DNA of 64,000 nt from Arthrobacter sp. EPSL27 (GCF_001512305.1 NZ_LNUT01000004.1:1105392-1169391); one strand, 5' to 3'. Positions 7,878 through 18,371 are shown, counted from the stretch's first letter. Notes: a model not told the origin generated them from the letters alone. Translations and numbers: made by a program.

Positions 7878-9617
7878 ATGCTTGAAGAACTGAGAATCCG
7901 CGACCTGGGCGTCATCACCGACGCCACGCTGCCCCTCGGCCCCGGCCTGAGCGTTGTGACCGGTGAAACAGGCGCCGGCAAGACCATGGTGGTGACCGCC
8001 GTCGGGCTGCTGCTCGGCGCACGGTCCGACGCCGGTGCTGTCCGCAGCGGCGCGAAAAGCGCCTCGGCTGAGGCGACCGTCAGGCTCGACGCCGGGCACC
8101 CGGCCCTGGAGCGCGCCGCTGAAGCGGGCGCGGAGGTCGAGGAGTTCGACGGCGGCGCTGAGCTGCTGCTCGCCCGCAGCGTCAGCGCGGACGGGCGCAG
8201 CCGTGCCTACCTCGGCGGGCGCTCCGCCCCCGTGGGCGTGCTGGCGGAAATCGGCGGGACGCTGGTGGTGGTTCACGGCCAGTCCGAGCAGATCCGGCTG
8301 AAGAGCCCGGTGGCGCAGCGCGCCGCCCTGGACAAGTTCGCGGGGGAGGGCTTCGCTGCAGCGCTTGCCGGCTACCAGGAGCTCCATGCCCGATGGAAGT
8401 CCAGCCAGGCCGAGCTGGACGAGCTCCGCAGCGCCGCGCGGGAACGCCTCCGCGAGGCCGAATCCCTGGAAGCCGCGCTGGCCGAAATCGACGCGATCGA
8501 CCCGCAGCCCGGGGAAGACGAATCCCTCAAGGCCGAAGCCGTCAAACTCGCCAATGTCGAGGAACTCCGGATCGCGGCCACCACGGCCCACCAGGCGCTC
8601 ATCGCCGAGGACTTCGGCGAGGGCAACGACGCCACGGCCCTGGTGGACACCGCCAAACGCACCCTGGAGCACGTCGCTGAACACGACGAGGAGCTGGGAT
8701 CGGCGGCCGCCCGCCTGGCCGAGGTGGGATTCCTGCTCAACGACATCGCCACCGAACTGGCCAGCTACCAGGCCTCCCTCGACACCGAGGGCCCGGAACG
8801 GCTCGCCGAGATCGAGGAGCGCCGCGCGGCCCTCGCGAAACTGGTGCGCAAGTACGCGCCGAGCATCGACGAGGTCCTGGGCTGGGCGGAGCAGGCCCGG
8901 GCCCGTTTCCTGGAGCTGCAGGACGACTCCACCCGGATCGAGGCGCTGGACGCCGAGGTGGTCCGCAGCGAGGCGGAGCTGCGCAAACAGGCCACCGCCC
9001 TCGGCAAGCTCCGGAAGAAGGCGGCCAAGGACCTCTCCGCCCGCGTCAGCGCCGAGCTCAAGGCCCTGGCGATGGCGGACGCCACCCTGGTCATCAACGT
9101 CGAAACCGACGGCCCGCTGGGCCCGTTCGGCGCGGACGAGATTGCCTTCCTGCTCCAGCCGCACTCCGGCGCCCCGGCCCGGCCGCTGGGCAAGGGCGCC
9201 TCCGGGGGTGAGCTGTCCCGCGTGATGCTCGCCATCGAAGTGGTGCTGGCCGCCGTCGATCCCGTCCCCACGTTCGTCTTCGACGAGGTGGACGCCGGCG
9301 TGGGCGGCCGTGCCGCCGTCGAGATTGGCCGCCGGCTGGCGATGCTGGCCCGGCACGTCCAGGTCCTTGTGGTGACCCACCTGCCGCAGGTGGCGGCCTT
9401 CGCCGACCAGCACATCCGGGTCACCAAAACGTCCGTGCGCGGCGCCGACGGAGGCACGGCCAGCGGCTTCACCTCCAGCGACGTCCAGCTCCTCGACGCC
9501 GGGGAGCGGGTGCGGGAGCTGGCCCGCATGCTCGCCGGCCAGGAGGACTCCGAGTCCGCCCAGGCCCATGCCCAGGAACTGCTCGACGACGCCAGGCTCC
9601 TGCCGCAGCAGGCCTGA
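7878..9617 (+). CDS. recN: DNA repair ATPase RecN
   Basis: 579 aa. SMC-like double-strand-break repair protein. The Walker A motif [14 protein letters not shown] is near residue 30. A central coiled coil covers about 160-370. The C-terminal half has the ABC signature [16 protein letters not shown] and Walker [15 protein letters not shown], then the His-switch region [13 protein letters not shown]. Full family length. It follows nadK by 3 nt. No LexA-type box was seen immediately upstream, so SOS control, if any, would act from a distant promoter. Confidence 0.95.
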   Translation: MLEELRIRDLGVITDATLPLGPGLSVVTGETGAGKTMVVTAVGLLLGARSDAGAVRSGAKSASAEATVRLDAGHPALERAAEAGAEVEEFDGGAELLLARSVSADGRSRAYLGGRSAPVGVLAEIGGTLVVVHGQSEQIRLKSPVAQRAALDKFAGEGFAAALAGYQELHARWKSSQAELDELRSAARERLREAESLEAALAEIDAIDPQPGEDESLKAEAVKLANVEELRIAATTAHQALIAEDFGEGNDATALVDTAKRTLEHVAEHDEELGSAAARLAEVGFLLNDIATELASYQASLDTEGPERLAEIEERRAALAKLVRKYAPSIDEVLGWAEQARARFLELQDDSTRIEALDAEVVRSEAELRKQATALGKLRKKAAKDLSARVSAELKALAMADATLVINVETDGPLGPFGADEIAFLLQPHSGAPARPLGKGASGGELSRVMLAIEVVLAAVDPVPTFVFDEVDAGVGGRAAVEIGRRLAMLARHVQVLVVTHLPQVAAFADQHIRVTKTSVRGADGGTASGFTSSDVQLLDAGERVRELARMLAGQEDSESAQAHAQELLDDARLLPQQA

Positions 9618-9706
9618 CTGCCGCAGGCGCGATCCGTGCGGCGGGCCACAGCTGGGATGACAATCACAGCCGCTTGCCGCGAACAGACCCCTTGAAGGAC
9701 GAATTG

Positions 9707-11470
9707 ATGATAGGCTCGAACCCCGTGGTGCAGCGATCAAATTCCCGTGTAAATTCCCGGTTCCCGGACTCGTCCAAGACGACCAAACACATCTTCGTCA
9801 CCGGTGGTGTGGCGTCCTCGCTCGGTAAGGGACTGACGGCTTCGAGCCTCGGTCACCTCCTGCGGGCACGCGGTTTGTCTGTAACTATGCAAAAGCTCGA
9901 TCCCTATCTGAACGTGGATCCGGGCACGATGAACCCCTTCCAGCACGGCGAAGTCTTCGTCACTGACGACGGCGCCGAAACGGACCTCGACATCGGACAC
10001 TACGAGCGTTTCCTCGATGAGAACCTCGAGGGCTCGGCCAACGTGACCACCGGCCAGGTGTACTCCACCGTGATCGCCAAGGAGCGCCGCGGCGAATACC
10101 TCGGCGACACCGTCCAGGTCATCCCGCACATCACCGATGAGATCAAGCGCCGCATGCGGCTTCCCGCCGAGGGCAAGCACGCCCCCGACGTGATCATCAC
10201 CGAAATCGGCGGCACCGTGGGCGACATCGAATCCCAGCCGTTCCTTGAGTCCGCCCGCCAGGTCCGCCAGGACATCGGCCGGAACAACGTGTTCTTCCTG
10301 CACGTCTCCCTCGTGCCGTACATCGGCCCCTCGCAGGAACTGAAGACCAAGCCGACGCAGCACTCCGTTGCCGCCCTGCGCTCCATCGGTATCCAGCCCG
10401 AGGCGATTGTGATCCGTTCCGACCGTGACGTCCCGCAGGCCATGCGCGACAAGATCGGCCGGATGTGCGACGTCGACATCGACGCCGTCATCGGCTGCCC
10501 GGACGCGCCGAGCATCTACGACATCCCCAAGACCCTGCACACCCAGGGCCTGGATTCGTACATCGTGCGCGCCCTCGACCTCCCCTTCAAGGACGTCGAC
10601 TGGACCAGCTGGGACAAGCTCCTTGACGCGGTCCACAACCCCAAGCACGAGGTCGAGATCGCCCTGGTCGGCAAGTACATCGACCTGCCGGACGCCTACC
10701 TCTCCGTGACCGAGGCGCTGCGCGCCGGCGGTTTCGCCAACGACACCAAGGTCAAGATCCGTTGGGTCCCCTCGGACGAGTGCGCCACCCCCGAGGGTGC
10801 GTCCAAGTCCCTGGAGGGCGCTGACGCGATCTGCGTGCCGGGCGGCTTCGGCATCCGCGGCCTCGAAGGCAAGCTGGGCGCACTGAAGTATGCCCGCGAA
10901 AGCAAGCTTCCCGTCCTCGGCCTGTGCCTGGGCCTGCAGTGCATGGTGATCGAGTACGCCCGGAACGTGGTGGGCCTTGAGGGTGCCTCCTCGTCCGAGT
11001 TCGAGCCGGACTCCAAGTACCCCGTGATCGCCACCATGGAAGAGCAGCTGGACTTCGTGGACGGCAAGGGCGACCTGGGCGGCACCATGCGCCTGGGCCT
11101 GTACGAGGCCAAGCTCGACGCGGGTTCCGTGGTCGCAGAGACCTACGGCACCACCACGGTCAGCGAACGGCACCGCCACCGCTACGAGGTCAACAACAAG
11201 TACCGCGACCAGATTGCCGCCAAGGGGCTGGTGTTCTCCGGAACGTCGCCTGACGGCAAGCTCGTGGAGTACGTGGAGCTTCCCCGCGAAGTCCACCCGT
11301 ACTACGTTGCCACGCAGGCGCACCCGGAGCTCAGCTCACGCCCCACCCGGCCGCACGCGCTGTTCTCGGGTCTGGTGAAGGCCGCCCTGGAGCACCAGCA
11401 CGGCGCCGGCCAGTTGGCTGCTGAGGCCAAGTCCGCCGCAGCCAAGGCTTCCCCGGCAGCCTCGAAGTAA
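9707..11470 (+). CDS. pyrG: CTP synthase
   Basis: 587 aa from ATG 9707, chosen over TTG 9674 because GAAGGA (9694-9699) is 7 nt upstream. It makes CTP from UTP, ATP and glutamine. The amidoligase domain starts [17 protein letters not shown] with [20 protein letters not shown]. The class I glutamine amidotransferase domain has the nucleophile in [16 protein letters not shown] and the His-Glu pair in THAHPE-like [11 protein letters not shown]. The first ~30 residues are a polar extension and the last ~25 are Ala/Lys-rich. Confidence 0.96.
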   Translation: MIGSNPVVQRSNSRVNSRFPDSSKTTKHIFVTGGVASSLGKGLTASSLGHLLRARGLSVTMQKLDPYLNVDPGTMNPFQHGEVFVTDDGAETDLDIGHYERFLDENLEGSANVTTGQVYSTVIAKERRGEYLGDTVQVIPHITDEIKRRMRLPAEGKHAPDVIITEIGGTVGDIESQPFLESARQVRQDIGRNNVFFLHVSLVPYIGPSQELKTKPTQHSVAALRSIGIQPEAIVIRSDRDVPQAMRDKIGRMCDVDIDAVIGCPDAPSIYDIPKTLHTQGLDSYIVRALDLPFKDVDWTSWDKLLDAVHNPKHEVEIALVGKYIDLPDAYLSVTEALRAGGFANDTKVKIRWVPSDECATPEGASKSLEGADAICVPGGFGIRGLEGKLGALKYARESKLPVLGLCLGLQCMVIEYARNVVGLEGASSSEFEPDSKYPVIATMEEQLDFVDGKGDLGGTMRLGLYEAKLDAGSVVAETYGTTTVSERHRHRYEVNNKYRDQIAAKGLVFSGTSPDGKLVEYVELPREVHPYYVATQAHPELSSRPTRPHALFSGLVKAALEHQHGAGQLAAEAKSAAAKASPAASK

Positions 11471-11496
11471 CCCCAACTGAATCAAAGGACGGCGCG

Positions 11497-12159
11497 ATGC
11501 CCGGTACCCCTGAGACCCCCAATGCTGCACGGCAGGTTTCGGACGAACCGAGCCCGCGCCGTCTTTTGTCGTCCCGGACGGTTTACGAAGGCCGGATCTG
11601 GGATGTTGTCAGCGACAGTTTCCAGCTAAGCGACGACGGCGATGCGCTGGTCCGCGATTACATCGACCATCCCGGTGCCGTTGCCGTCCTGCCGATGAAC
11701 GACCGCGGCGAGGTGCTGCTGATCAAGCAGTACCGGCACCCCGTCGGAATGGACCTGTGGGAGATCCCGGCCGGTCTGCTCGATGTGGCGGGCGAGGATT
11801 TCGTGGCCGGAGCAGCACGCGAGCTGGCTGAGGAAGCAGACCTGATCGCCGGAACGTGGAACGTGCTGGCCGACTTCTTCAACTCGCCCGGTTCCTCCAG
11901 CGAGGCCATCCGTATCTATCTGGCCCGGGACCTGAGCGACGTGCCAGGGCACGAGCTCCACGTCCGCACCGACGAGGAAGCCGAAATCGAGCTGCACTGG
12001 ATTCCGCTCGAGGATGCCGTGGCGGCCGTGCTGGAGGGCCGCCTGCACAACCCGTCCGCCGTCGTCGGGGTTCTGGCCGCCGCCGCGGCCCGTGACAACA
12101 ACTTCGAGGGCCTCCGCCCGGGCGGCGCGCCGTGGCCCGCGCACCCCAGCCAGCGCTGA
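11497..12159 (+). CDS. Nudix hydrolase, ADP-ribose pyrophosphatase type
   Basis: 220 aa, ATG 11497 with AAAGGA upstream. The Nudix box reads [20 protein letters not shown] then EADL: the REx2EE core is present, but the usual EExG is EEAD. The preceding [16 protein letters not shown] and the later [11 protein letters not shown] are typical of ADP-ribose pyrophosphatases (NudF, Rv1700). It hydrolyses ADP-ribose to AMP and ribose-5-phosphate; the exact substrate is inferred. Its TGA overlaps the ATG of xerD (TGATG), so the pair are translationally coupled. Confidence 0.9.
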   Translation: MPGTPETPNAARQVSDEPSPRRLLSSRTVYEGRIWDVVSDSFQLSDDGDALVRDYIDHPGAVAVLPMNDRGEVLLIKQYRHPVGMDLWEIPAGLLDVAGEDFVAGAARELAEEADLIAGTWNVLADFFNSPGSSSEAIRIYLARDLSDVPGHELHVRTDEEAEIELHWIPLEDAVAAVLEGRLHNPSAVVGVLAAAAARDNNFEGLRPGGAPWPAHPSQR

Positions 12160-12263
12160 TGGCGGAACCGCTGACGGCCGAGCCGCAGGTTGCCGGGCCG
12201 CTGGCTGCCGAGGCGCTGGCTGCCGAGGCGCCTGTTGCTGAGAGGCCTGTTGCCGGGCCGCCT
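12159..12263 (+). repeat. Degenerate 15-nt tandem repeat (7 copies) at the 5' end of xerD
   Basis: Seven successive 15-nt units encode [34 protein letters not shown]. Units such as GCTGCCGAGGCGCTG and GTTGCCGGGCCGCTG differ at 1-5 positions. The period is exactly five codons. Confidence 0.85.
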
Positions 12264-13247
12264 GCGCAGGCCGCCACCGGCGCGCAGCCGCCGGTGCGCC
12301 CGCTGACGGCGATTGACCGGGCCATCACGGACTACCTGCAGCACATGGGGGTGGAACGGGGGCTGGCGGCCAACACCCTCTCCGCGTACCGGCGGGACCT
12401 GGCCCGCTACGCGCGGCACCTGGACGGGGCAGGACGCCGTCGGCCCGAGGACATCACTCGGCACGACGTCACCGGGTTCGTCCAGGCGCTTTCGGACGGG
12501 TCCGACGGCGGATCGGCGTTGGGCATCCGCTCGGCCGCCCGGACAGTCGTGGCCGTGCGCGGACTGCATAAGTTCTGGGCCCTCGAAGGCGTCACTCCCA
12601 CCGATCCGGCCAGCGACGTCCACCCGCCCATGCCGGGCAAACGCCTGCCCAAAGCCATCAGTGTCGATGAGGTCACCCGGATCCTGGAAGCGGCCGGAAC
12701 GGACACGGCGACGGGGCTGCGGGACCGGGCCCTGCTGGAGTTCCTTTACTCCACGGGCGCCCGCATCAGCGAGGCCGTGGGCCTCGACGTCGACGACATC
12801 TCCCTGCACACGCCCGACCAGGGGGAGCCCGGGCCGGCGATCGTCCGGCTTTTCGGCAAGGGGTCCAAGGAACGCCTGGTCCCGCTCGGTTCGTTCGGCG
12901 CCCGCGCCCTGGACGCCTACCTTGTCCGCGGCCGACCGCTGCTGGCCGCCAAGGGCAAGGGGACGCCTGCGCTGTTCCTGAACGCCCGAGGCGGACGGAT
13001 CAGCAGGCAGAGCGCTTGGACCATCCTCAAGACGGCCGCCGAGAAAGCCAACATCACCAAGGATGTCTCGCCGCACACCCTGCGCCACTCCTTCGCCACG
13101 CACCTGCTGGAAGGCGGGGCCGACGTCCGGGTGGTGCAGGAACTGCTGGGCCACGCTTCCGTCACCACCACGCAGGTCTACACCCTGGTCACCGCGGACA
13201 CCCTGCGGGAAATCTACGCCGCGGCCCACCCGAGGGCTCTGGGGTAA
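12159..13247 (+). CDS. xerD: Tyrosine recombinase XerD
   Basis: 362 aa from ATG 12159, overlapping the Nudix stop. It resolves chromosome dimers at dif with XerC. The SAM-like core-binding domain ([20 protein letters not shown]) starts near residue 50. The catalytic residues are all present: Arg in [13 protein letters not shown], Lys in [41 protein letters not shown]. The first ~48 residues are unusual, a pentapeptide-like repeat ([15 protein letters not shown] and so on) encoded by seven 15-nt units. Position after the Nudix gene matches Rv1700-Rv1701, so this is the housekeeping recombinase and not a phage integrase. Confidence 0.92.
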   Translation: MAEPLTAEPQVAGPLAAEALAAEAPVAERPVAGPPAQAATGAQPPVRPLTAIDRAITDYLQHMGVERGLAANTLSAYRRDLARYARHLDGAGRRRPEDITRHDVTGFVQALSDGSDGGSALGIRSAARTVVAVRGLHKFWALEGVTPTDPASDVHPPMPGKRLPKAISVDEVTRILEAAGTDTATGLRDRALLEFLYSTGARISEAVGLDVDDISLHTPDQGEPGPAIVRLFGKGSKERLVPLGSFGARALDAYLVRGRPLLAAKGKGTPALFLNARGGRISRQSAWTILKTAAEKANITKDVSPHTLRHSFATHLLEGGADVRVVQELLGHASVTTTQVYTLVTADTLREIYAAAHPRALG

Positions 13248-13328
13248 GCGCACATCCTGCACCGCGGCCGGTTCCGATAACGCGGCCACGTTCGCTAAAT
13301 TGTCTGAGCCTCGATTTATTGTTGGGGT

Positions 13329-15203
13329 ATGGAAAGCAGCGCGGCTTTGAGTACGGAAACCCGGGAGGCGGCGGGAGCCGTCGCCGAGTCCGCTGCTGCG
13401 CTGGTCGCGTTGACTGGCGCGCTGCCTTCTGGCTTGCCCGACGGCGGACCCGACCCGCTGTCAGGCGCCCATCCGCAGCCGGAGGGCGGTGTGCCGGTGG
13501 GCGCTGATCCGTTGCGGGAGCGGGCGGATGCGTGTCTGGACGGTTTCGCGGAGCTGGCGCGGCTGGATGCGCGGAGCGCGGCGTTGCGGGCCCGGATCAC
13601 CGCGGAATATTTGGACGTGACCAAGGCGTTGGCGGCGCCGGAACTGCCCAGCAGCGCGCAGGAGATGGCGGAGGTCGCGGAGGTCGCAGGTGCCATGACC
13701 GTTTCCGAACGCACCGCCGGAGCGCTGATTTCCGACAGCATGGCGCTGACGGAAAGGCTGCCGCTGACCCTGAACGCCTTGCAGGCCGGGACCCTCTCGT
13801 GGCAGCACGCCCGGATAATGGTGGACGAGACGGCGAATCTGGATGCGGCCGGGGCGGCCGCGCTGGAAGCTCATTTCCTGGACCCGGCCGCATCCGACCC
13901 GGCCCGGGGGTGCCCGGCCGGGGAACTTGTCCCGGGCCGGTTCCGCGCCAAGGCCCGTACGTGGCGGGAACGCCACCACCCGGTCAGCATCGAAACCCGC
14001 CACGCCCGGTGCGCGGCGGATCGGCGGGTCGAGTTCGTTCCGGACCGGGACGGGATGGCCTGGTTCAACACGTACCTTCCGGCCGATACCGCGTCTGCAC
14101 TCTGGGCCCGGACCACCGCGGACGCCCGGGCACTGCAACGCCCCGACGAGCCCCGGACCCTGGCCCAGCTCCGCGCCGACGTCGCGGCCACCCTCCTCCT
14201 CACCGGCGACACCGGCACCAACGCCGGCGGCACGGGCAACGCTGCCGCAGGTGACGTTGTCGATGACGCCCTTGCGGGCGGGGATGTTGTGGGTGGGGGT
14301 GTGCCGGTGCCGCGGGCGCAGGTGCTGGTCACTGTCCCGGTGATGTCGCTGCTTGGTGTGACGGAGGAACCGGCGATGCTGGACGGGTACGGGCCGATCC
14401 CGCCGTCCATGGCCCGGCGCCTGGTGGCCGGCGGCGCGGATTCGTTTCACCGGGTCCTGGTTGATCCGCGGGACGGGGCGCCGCTGGAGATCGGCCGGAC
14501 CAGCTACCGGGTCTCCAAGGCCCTGCGGCAGTGGCTGCGGCTGCGGGACGCCAAATGCTCCTTCCCCAGCTGCAACAACCATTCACTCGACAACGAAGCG
14601 GACCACCTGTTGGCCTGGGCCGACGGCGGGACCACCGGGATCAGCAACCTTGGCCAGCCGTGCCGGAAACACCACCGCCTCAAACACACCACCGCCTGGC
14701 GACCCGTCGGGGCCACGAAGACCAGCCCGCCGGGCTGGACCTCACCCACCGGGCGGACCTACCCCAGCGAACTCCAGGACTGGGAACCACCAACCTGGCC
14801 CGACAACATCCCGCTCCCCGGCAGTACCCCGGACCCCGGCGCGCCCGTGGATGAAGGCTGGCCCGCCGACCCCGAATGGGACCCCGACGTGCCTTTGGGC
14901 CAAGGCTGGTGCCCGGACGCCGATGAACCTTCAGACCAGGGCTGGTGCCCGGACCCCGGCGCACCCCTGGACCAAAGCTGGCGCCTGGATCCCGGGCGGG
15001 GCACTGAGGTCGAACTGCCGGAGGATCCCTTGACGGACTGGTACTTGGCCGCGTCCGAGTTCCCTGGGTACGAACCTGGCGATGTGCTTGATCCGGAACG
15101 GCCTGTCGATCCAGGCTGGGATCCCGACATGGAGCTTCCTCCGGACCCGTTTCCCGACTGGTACCAATTCATCGCAGATCAGCACCCCGCCGCCGCAGTT
15201 TGA
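13329..15203 (+). CDS. DUF222 (13E12 family) protein with HNH endonuclease domain
   Basis: 624 aa, ATG 13329, no clear ribosome site (TTGTTGGGGT). Residues ~1-400 are the helical DUF222 region found in large paralogous families of Actinobacteria (LARLDARSAALRARITAEYL, LSWQHARIMVDET). Residues ~405-460 are an HNH domain with zinc ligands CSFPSCNN and CRKHHRLKH around the active-site motif EADHLLAWADGG. The last ~140 residues are acidic with repeated DxGWCPDP-like motifs rich in Trp, Pro and Asp. DUF222-HNH proteins are predicted DNA nucleases of unknown biological role. It starts a ~16-kb block not shared with the flanking conserved order. Confidence 0.85.
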   Translation: MESSAALSTETREAAGAVAESAAALVALTGALPSGLPDGGPDPLSGAHPQPEGGVPVGADPLRERADACLDGFAELARLDARSAALRARITAEYLDVTKALAAPELPSSAQEMAEVAEVAGAMTVSERTAGALISDSMALTERLPLTLNALQAGTLSWQHARIMVDETANLDAAGAAALEAHFLDPAASDPARGCPAGELVPGRFRAKARTWRERHHPVSIETRHARCAADRRVEFVPDRDGMAWFNTYLPADTASALWARTTADARALQRPDEPRTLAQLRADVAATLLLTGDTGTNAGGTGNAAAGDVVDDALAGGDVVGGGVPVPRAQVLVTVPVMSLLGVTEEPAMLDGYGPIPPSMARRLVAGGADSFHRVLVDPRDGAPLEIGRTSYRVSKALRQWLRLRDAKCSFPSCNNHSLDNEADHLLAWADGGTTGISNLGQPCRKHHRLKHTTAWRPVGATKTSPPGWTSPTGRTYPSELQDWEPPTWPDNIPLPGSTPDPGAPVDEGWPADPEWDPDVPLGQGWCPDADEPSDQGWCPDPGAPLDQSWRLDPGRGTEVELPEDPLTDWYLAASEFPGYEPGDVLDPERPVDPGWDPDMELPPDPFPDWYQFIADQHPAAAV

Positions 15204-15245
15204 GTCCGGCTTCCTGAACTGCCTGTGTAATAGATGAGGACTGAA

Positions 15246-15698
15246 ATGAACGAAGACGCGTGGGCGTGCCCGGAGCTTGCCGAGGCTCCAGCCGGCTGGA
15301 TCCTGGCCACAGAAAACGGCTGGGGTGCCTTAACGGTCTGGGCTGCGGGGGCCGGCAACTTCGTCAGGGTCCCGGTCGCGGGCCGTGCGCGTCAGGGCAA
15401 TGTCGTCCACAGATGGCCGGACGGCATCGAACGGACGGAGGTCTTCACGCTGACCGAAGCCGACCTGGCATCGATCGAGGACGACATCGACGCCTATCTA
15501 GCGGACGCCGAACTGCCTCCCCGGCCGCGGGGCTACGACTGGTTTATCCGTCCTCCCGCGCGTATTGCACTCGGCGAGGATACTTTCTGGGGCGTCCTGT
15601 GGTCCGCCGCCACTGCGGAGCTGCCAGGGGATGCGGTACGTCCTTCGACGTTGAAGTACCCCGCCAGGGAGGCGCTGGCGCACATGTACTCCGGCTGA
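15246..15698 (+). CDS. Hypothetical protein downstream of the HNH nuclease
   Basis: About 150 aa. ATG 15246 is chosen because GAGGA (15236-15240) is 5 nt upstream; ATG 15234 is a weaker alternative. It is a single small soluble domain without a signal peptide or membrane segment, net acidic, with many Trp residues (WACPELAEAPAGWILATENG, DWFIRPPARIALGEDTFWGV). It begins 42 nt after the HNH gene on the same strand. I do not recognise the family. A regulator or an immunity-like partner for the nuclease is possible from size and position, but nothing in the sequence proves it. Confidence 0.65.
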   Translation: MNEDAWACPELAEAPAGWILATENGWGALTVWAAGAGNFVRVPVAGRARQGNVVHRWPDGIERTEVFTLTEADLASIEDDIDAYLADAELPPRPRGYDWFIRPPARIALGEDTFWGVLWSAATAELPGDAVRPSTLKYPAREALAHMYSG

Positions 15699-15799
15699 GC
15701 GGCCTTGAGCTAAGTCAGCGGCATCAACAGCATCCGGCTCCGCGAGGGCCCCGCCGCCGGATAGCTTCGGCATCCTGTGCCAGCTATAAGGTGGAGCAC

Positions 15800-16288
15800 A
15801 TGATGTCCACGCCTGTTACCCTTTGCTTCCTGCTCCGCGACGCGGCAAGCGGCACCGAGGTGCTCCTGGGTCTCAAGCGGACGGGGTTCGGGACGGGCAA
15901 GATCGTGGGCATCGGAGGCCACGTGGAGGCGGGGGAGACCGACGCCGAGGCAGTGGTCCGGGAAGTCTGGGAAGAAGCCGGAGTGGTGGTCCGGGAAGAG
16001 GACCTGGCCCACGCCGGCGTCGTCGAATTCATCTTTCCCTCGCGGATGGAATGGAACATGTCCTGCCGGCTCTTCACCACCCGGCGCTGGGAAGGTGAAC
16101 CGGCCGAGAGCCCGGAGATCATCCCGGAATGGTTCGATGTCGAGGCGCTTCCGCTGCAGCTCATGTGGCAGGACGCCGAGCATTGGCTGCCGCCCGCGCT
16201 GGCCGGCGAGGTGCACAACATCGTCGTTGTCCTGAACGAGGACAACGAAACCGTGGCCTCCGTAGAAAAACTTCCGCCGCGGATGTAA
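15800..16288 (+). CDS. Nudix hydrolase, MutT/MTH1-like
   Basis: 162 aa from ATG 15800 (ATG 15803 is also possible). GGTGGAG just upstream is the likely ribosome site. The Nudix box GHVEAGETDAEAVVREVWEE plus AGV is intact. The preceding LLGLKRTGFGTGKIVGIGG resembles human MTH1 (GFG-G-W-GFGG), suggesting an oxidised purine nucleoside triphosphatase for nucleotide-pool cleaning. The C-terminal half carries W residues (EWFDVEALPLQLMWQDAEHW), again as in MTH1. Substrate is inferred by resemblance. Confidence 0.87.
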   Translation: MMSTPVTLCFLLRDAASGTEVLLGLKRTGFGTGKIVGIGGHVEAGETDAEAVVREVWEEAGVVVREEDLAHAGVVEFIFPSRMEWNMSCRLFTTRRWEGEPAESPEIIPEWFDVEALPLQLMWQDAEHWLPPALAGEVHNIVVVLNEDNETVASVEKLPPRM

Positions 16289-16356
16289 CCGCAGCGGCTG
16301 AGCCGGAAATTCAACATATAGCCTGCACTGCAGGAAGCTACTTTTCAGGGGGGATC

Positions 16357-16866
16357 GTGCTTTCGGAGCGCGAACTGGCGTTTGTCGCCATTCACAAAGA
16401 TTGTTATCCGCGGGTCTACCGCTTCATCCGGCGCCGCGTGGAGTCTGCCGAGATGGCGGAGGAACTCGCGGCCGATGTTTTCCGGGTGGTTTGGCAGAAG
16501 TGGGACGACAATCCCCGGACCGACCCGGGCTGGCTGCTGACGGTGGCACGGAACCTCGTGGGCAACGCCTACCGGAGCCGTGACCGTCAGCAGGCCTTGC
16601 AGGACAAGCTCCGGGCCACGGCATTCCTCAGCAATGGGGGCGGCTCCGAAAACATCGCCGTCCACGATGCCATGGCCCAGTTGCGCGACAAGGACCGGGA
16701 AATCCTCCAATTGGCCTACTGGGACGAACTGGGCACGGCGGAAATCGCCGCCGTCCTTCAGTGCAGTGATTCCGCGGCCAAGGTCAGGCTGCACAGGGCA
16801 CGCGCTGCTCTCCGGAAGCAGATGCCTGCCTTCGCCACCCCGCTCAACCAGACTTTGGAGGCATGA
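16357..16866 (+). CDS. ECF-type RNA polymerase sigma factor
   Basis: 169 aa from GTG 16357, preceded by CAGGGGGGAT (16347-16356). Region 2 is YPRVYRFIRRRVESAEMAEE with LAADVFRVVWQKW. Region 4 is DREILQLAYWDELGTAEIAA then VLQCSDSAAKVRLHRARAAL, the helix-turn-helix that reads the -35 box. No extra C-terminal SnoaL-type domain, so not ECF41. The next gene, 1 nt after the stop, encodes a single-pass membrane protein that is the obvious anti-sigma or sensor candidate. Confidence 0.9.
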   Translation: MLSERELAFVAIHKDCYPRVYRFIRRRVESAEMAEELAADVFRVVWQKWDDNPRTDPGWLLTVARNLVGNAYRSRDRQQALQDKLRATAFLSNGGGSENIAVHDAMAQLRDKDREILQLAYWDELGTAEIAAVLQCSDSAAKVRLHRARAALRKQMPAFATPLNQTLEA

Positions 16867-16867
16867 C

Positions 16868-18349
16868 ATGGACCGGATTAAGAAACTCGTCGCGGATACC
16901 GATCCGTTGACCCATGATGCCGGGCCCGTGCCGGATGGCGAGGCGGCGCTGCAACGGATGTTTGCCGAGCCGGAAGCCTTCAGCGACGACGGCCTGGCCG
17001 GCATCGCGTCCCTCGACGAAGTCCGCCGGCGGCGGCGTGCCCGGCTGGCCGGCGGCATGACGGTTGCTGTGGCAGCCGTGGCGGCAGGTGTCCTGATTGC
17101 CACCAACCTCGGCTCGCCCGCCCCCGCGCCGGAACCGGCCAGCAGTGTGGCAGTCACGCAGGCCCCGAGCACGAGCACCAGTGCGCCCACACCCACGCCG
17201 ACCGCCACCCCCAGCGCCACCACCGCTCCGCCGGCTGCCCCGGCCGTCTGGACCGCGTTCAAGGATTCCAGCGGGCAGGCCACTTTTGAGCACCCGGCCG
17301 ACTGGACAGTCACCGAAGCCCCTTCGGGCGCTCAGGGCACGGACGTCTGGCTAAGCAACATCACCGTCACCAACGCTGCAGGAAAGGTTATGGCCCGGCT
17401 GCAGGCCGCCCCGGACGCGTCCGGCCCTGCCGTGCCGGCAGTGCCGTACCAGACGCTCGACGCCGTGACCCTGGACATTCCGCAGTCTGCCGGCGCCCCC
17501 ACCGGGCCTACGCAGTTCAAGTTCCGTGTCCTCGGTGCCGCGGCGGTCCAAGGCGCCCTGACCATCGACTCGAGCGGCCTGCCGGCCTCGGGAAGGGCAG
17601 GGCTGCTGCCGTCCTGGATCCGGACTCCGGACGGCGTCCCCGCCATCACCTTCGGCACAGGCAGCGTGCTGGCCGCGGACGGCCGGGAACCGCAGCTGAA
17701 ATTCGCGTCGGTCGAGGAGGCGAAAGCCTATATGTCCTCGCAGGAATACCAGGACACCAAGCGGATGCTGATTTCGCTCGAATTGCGGTCCATCAAGAAG
17801 GCGCCGGTCTGGAAGAACCACGCCACCGCCAACGGGCTGGCAAGTTTTGACTACCCGGGCAACTGGAACGTCTCGAGCCGCGAAAACGGCCGCTATACGG
17901 ATGTCTTCGATCAGTCAGGCCGCGTGCTGCTGACCCTGGGCTTCAACCAGACGCGCAACCGTCCGAACCTGATTTCGCCCTGTACCCCTTACACGGTCCT
18001 GGACAGCGCGGCCATGGACTTCCCCTCGAACCGGCAGGGGGAGCGGGCCATCCCGCCCCAGTTCATCTTCCGGGTCTGGGATGTCAGCCAGATTGGCCAG
18101 CCGGCGGTTCCGTTTCTCGGGAACCTCGGCATAGCGGACGAAAGCTGGGGAACCGACGGCACCACGTGCGATCCGCAGAACGTGGTGAGCGGCCTCGCCT
18201 CGGGCGAATACTTCTTCGCGCAGAACTACAACACCGGCGCCGAGACCGACCTGAAGTTCCAGTCCATGGATGAGGCGCGCCGCTATATGCAGTCGGCAGA
18301 GTTCGCCACGCTCAAGCGGATTGTGATGTCGCTGAAGGTCAAAGGCTAG
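16868..18349 (+). CDS. Single-pass membrane protein paired with the ECF sigma factor; duplicated outer module
   Basis: 493 aa, ATG 16868. Residues 1-58 are cytoplasmic and end in RRRRRAR. One membrane segment follows (~60-80, GGMTVAVAAVAAGVLIATNL), then a Pro/Thr/Ala linker to ~120. The outer part holds two related modules of about 185 residues, about 120-308 and 309-493. Both open with a W..F-P..W pattern (FEHPADWTV; FDYPGNWNV) and close with LKFASVEEAKAYMSSQEY or LKFQSMDEARRYMQSAEF. No HxxxCxxC zinc anti-sigma motif is visible in the cytoplasmic part. Being 1 nt from the sigma gene suggests it is the cognate anti-sigma/sensor, but that is inference. No family name recognised. Confidence 0.78.
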   Translation: MDRIKKLVADTDPLTHDAGPVPDGEAALQRMFAEPEAFSDDGLAGIASLDEVRRRRRARLAGGMTVAVAAVAAGVLIATNLGSPAPAPEPASSVAVTQAPSTSTSAPTPTPTATPSATTAPPAAPAVWTAFKDSSGQATFEHPADWTVTEAPSGAQGTDVWLSNITVTNAAGKVMARLQAAPDASGPAVPAVPYQTLDAVTLDIPQSAGAPTGPTQFKFRVLGAAAVQGALTIDSSGLPASGRAGLLPSWIRTPDGVPAITFGTGSVLAADGREPQLKFASVEEAKAYMSSQEYQDTKRMLISLELRSIKKAPVWKNHATANGLASFDYPGNWNVSSRENGRYTDVFDQSGRVLLTLGFNQTRNRPNLISPCTPYTVLDSAAMDFPSNRQGERAIPPQFIFRVWDVSQIGQPAVPFLGNLGIADESWGTDGTTCDPQNVVSGLASGEYFFAQNYNTGAETDLKFQSMDEARRYMQSAEFATLKRIVMSLKVKG

Positions 18350-18371
18350 GCACCAGCCGGCAGGAACAGCA

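Noticed and set aside
7143..9740. 865-codon minus-strand frame opposite nadK and recN
   Set aside because: Shadow of two genes with intact catalytic motifs; no domain could be recognised in it.
12159..13247. Phage or island integrase
   Set aside because: The tyrosine recombinase follows the Nudix gene in the housekeeping XerD position and lacks phage neighbours or att-like repeats.
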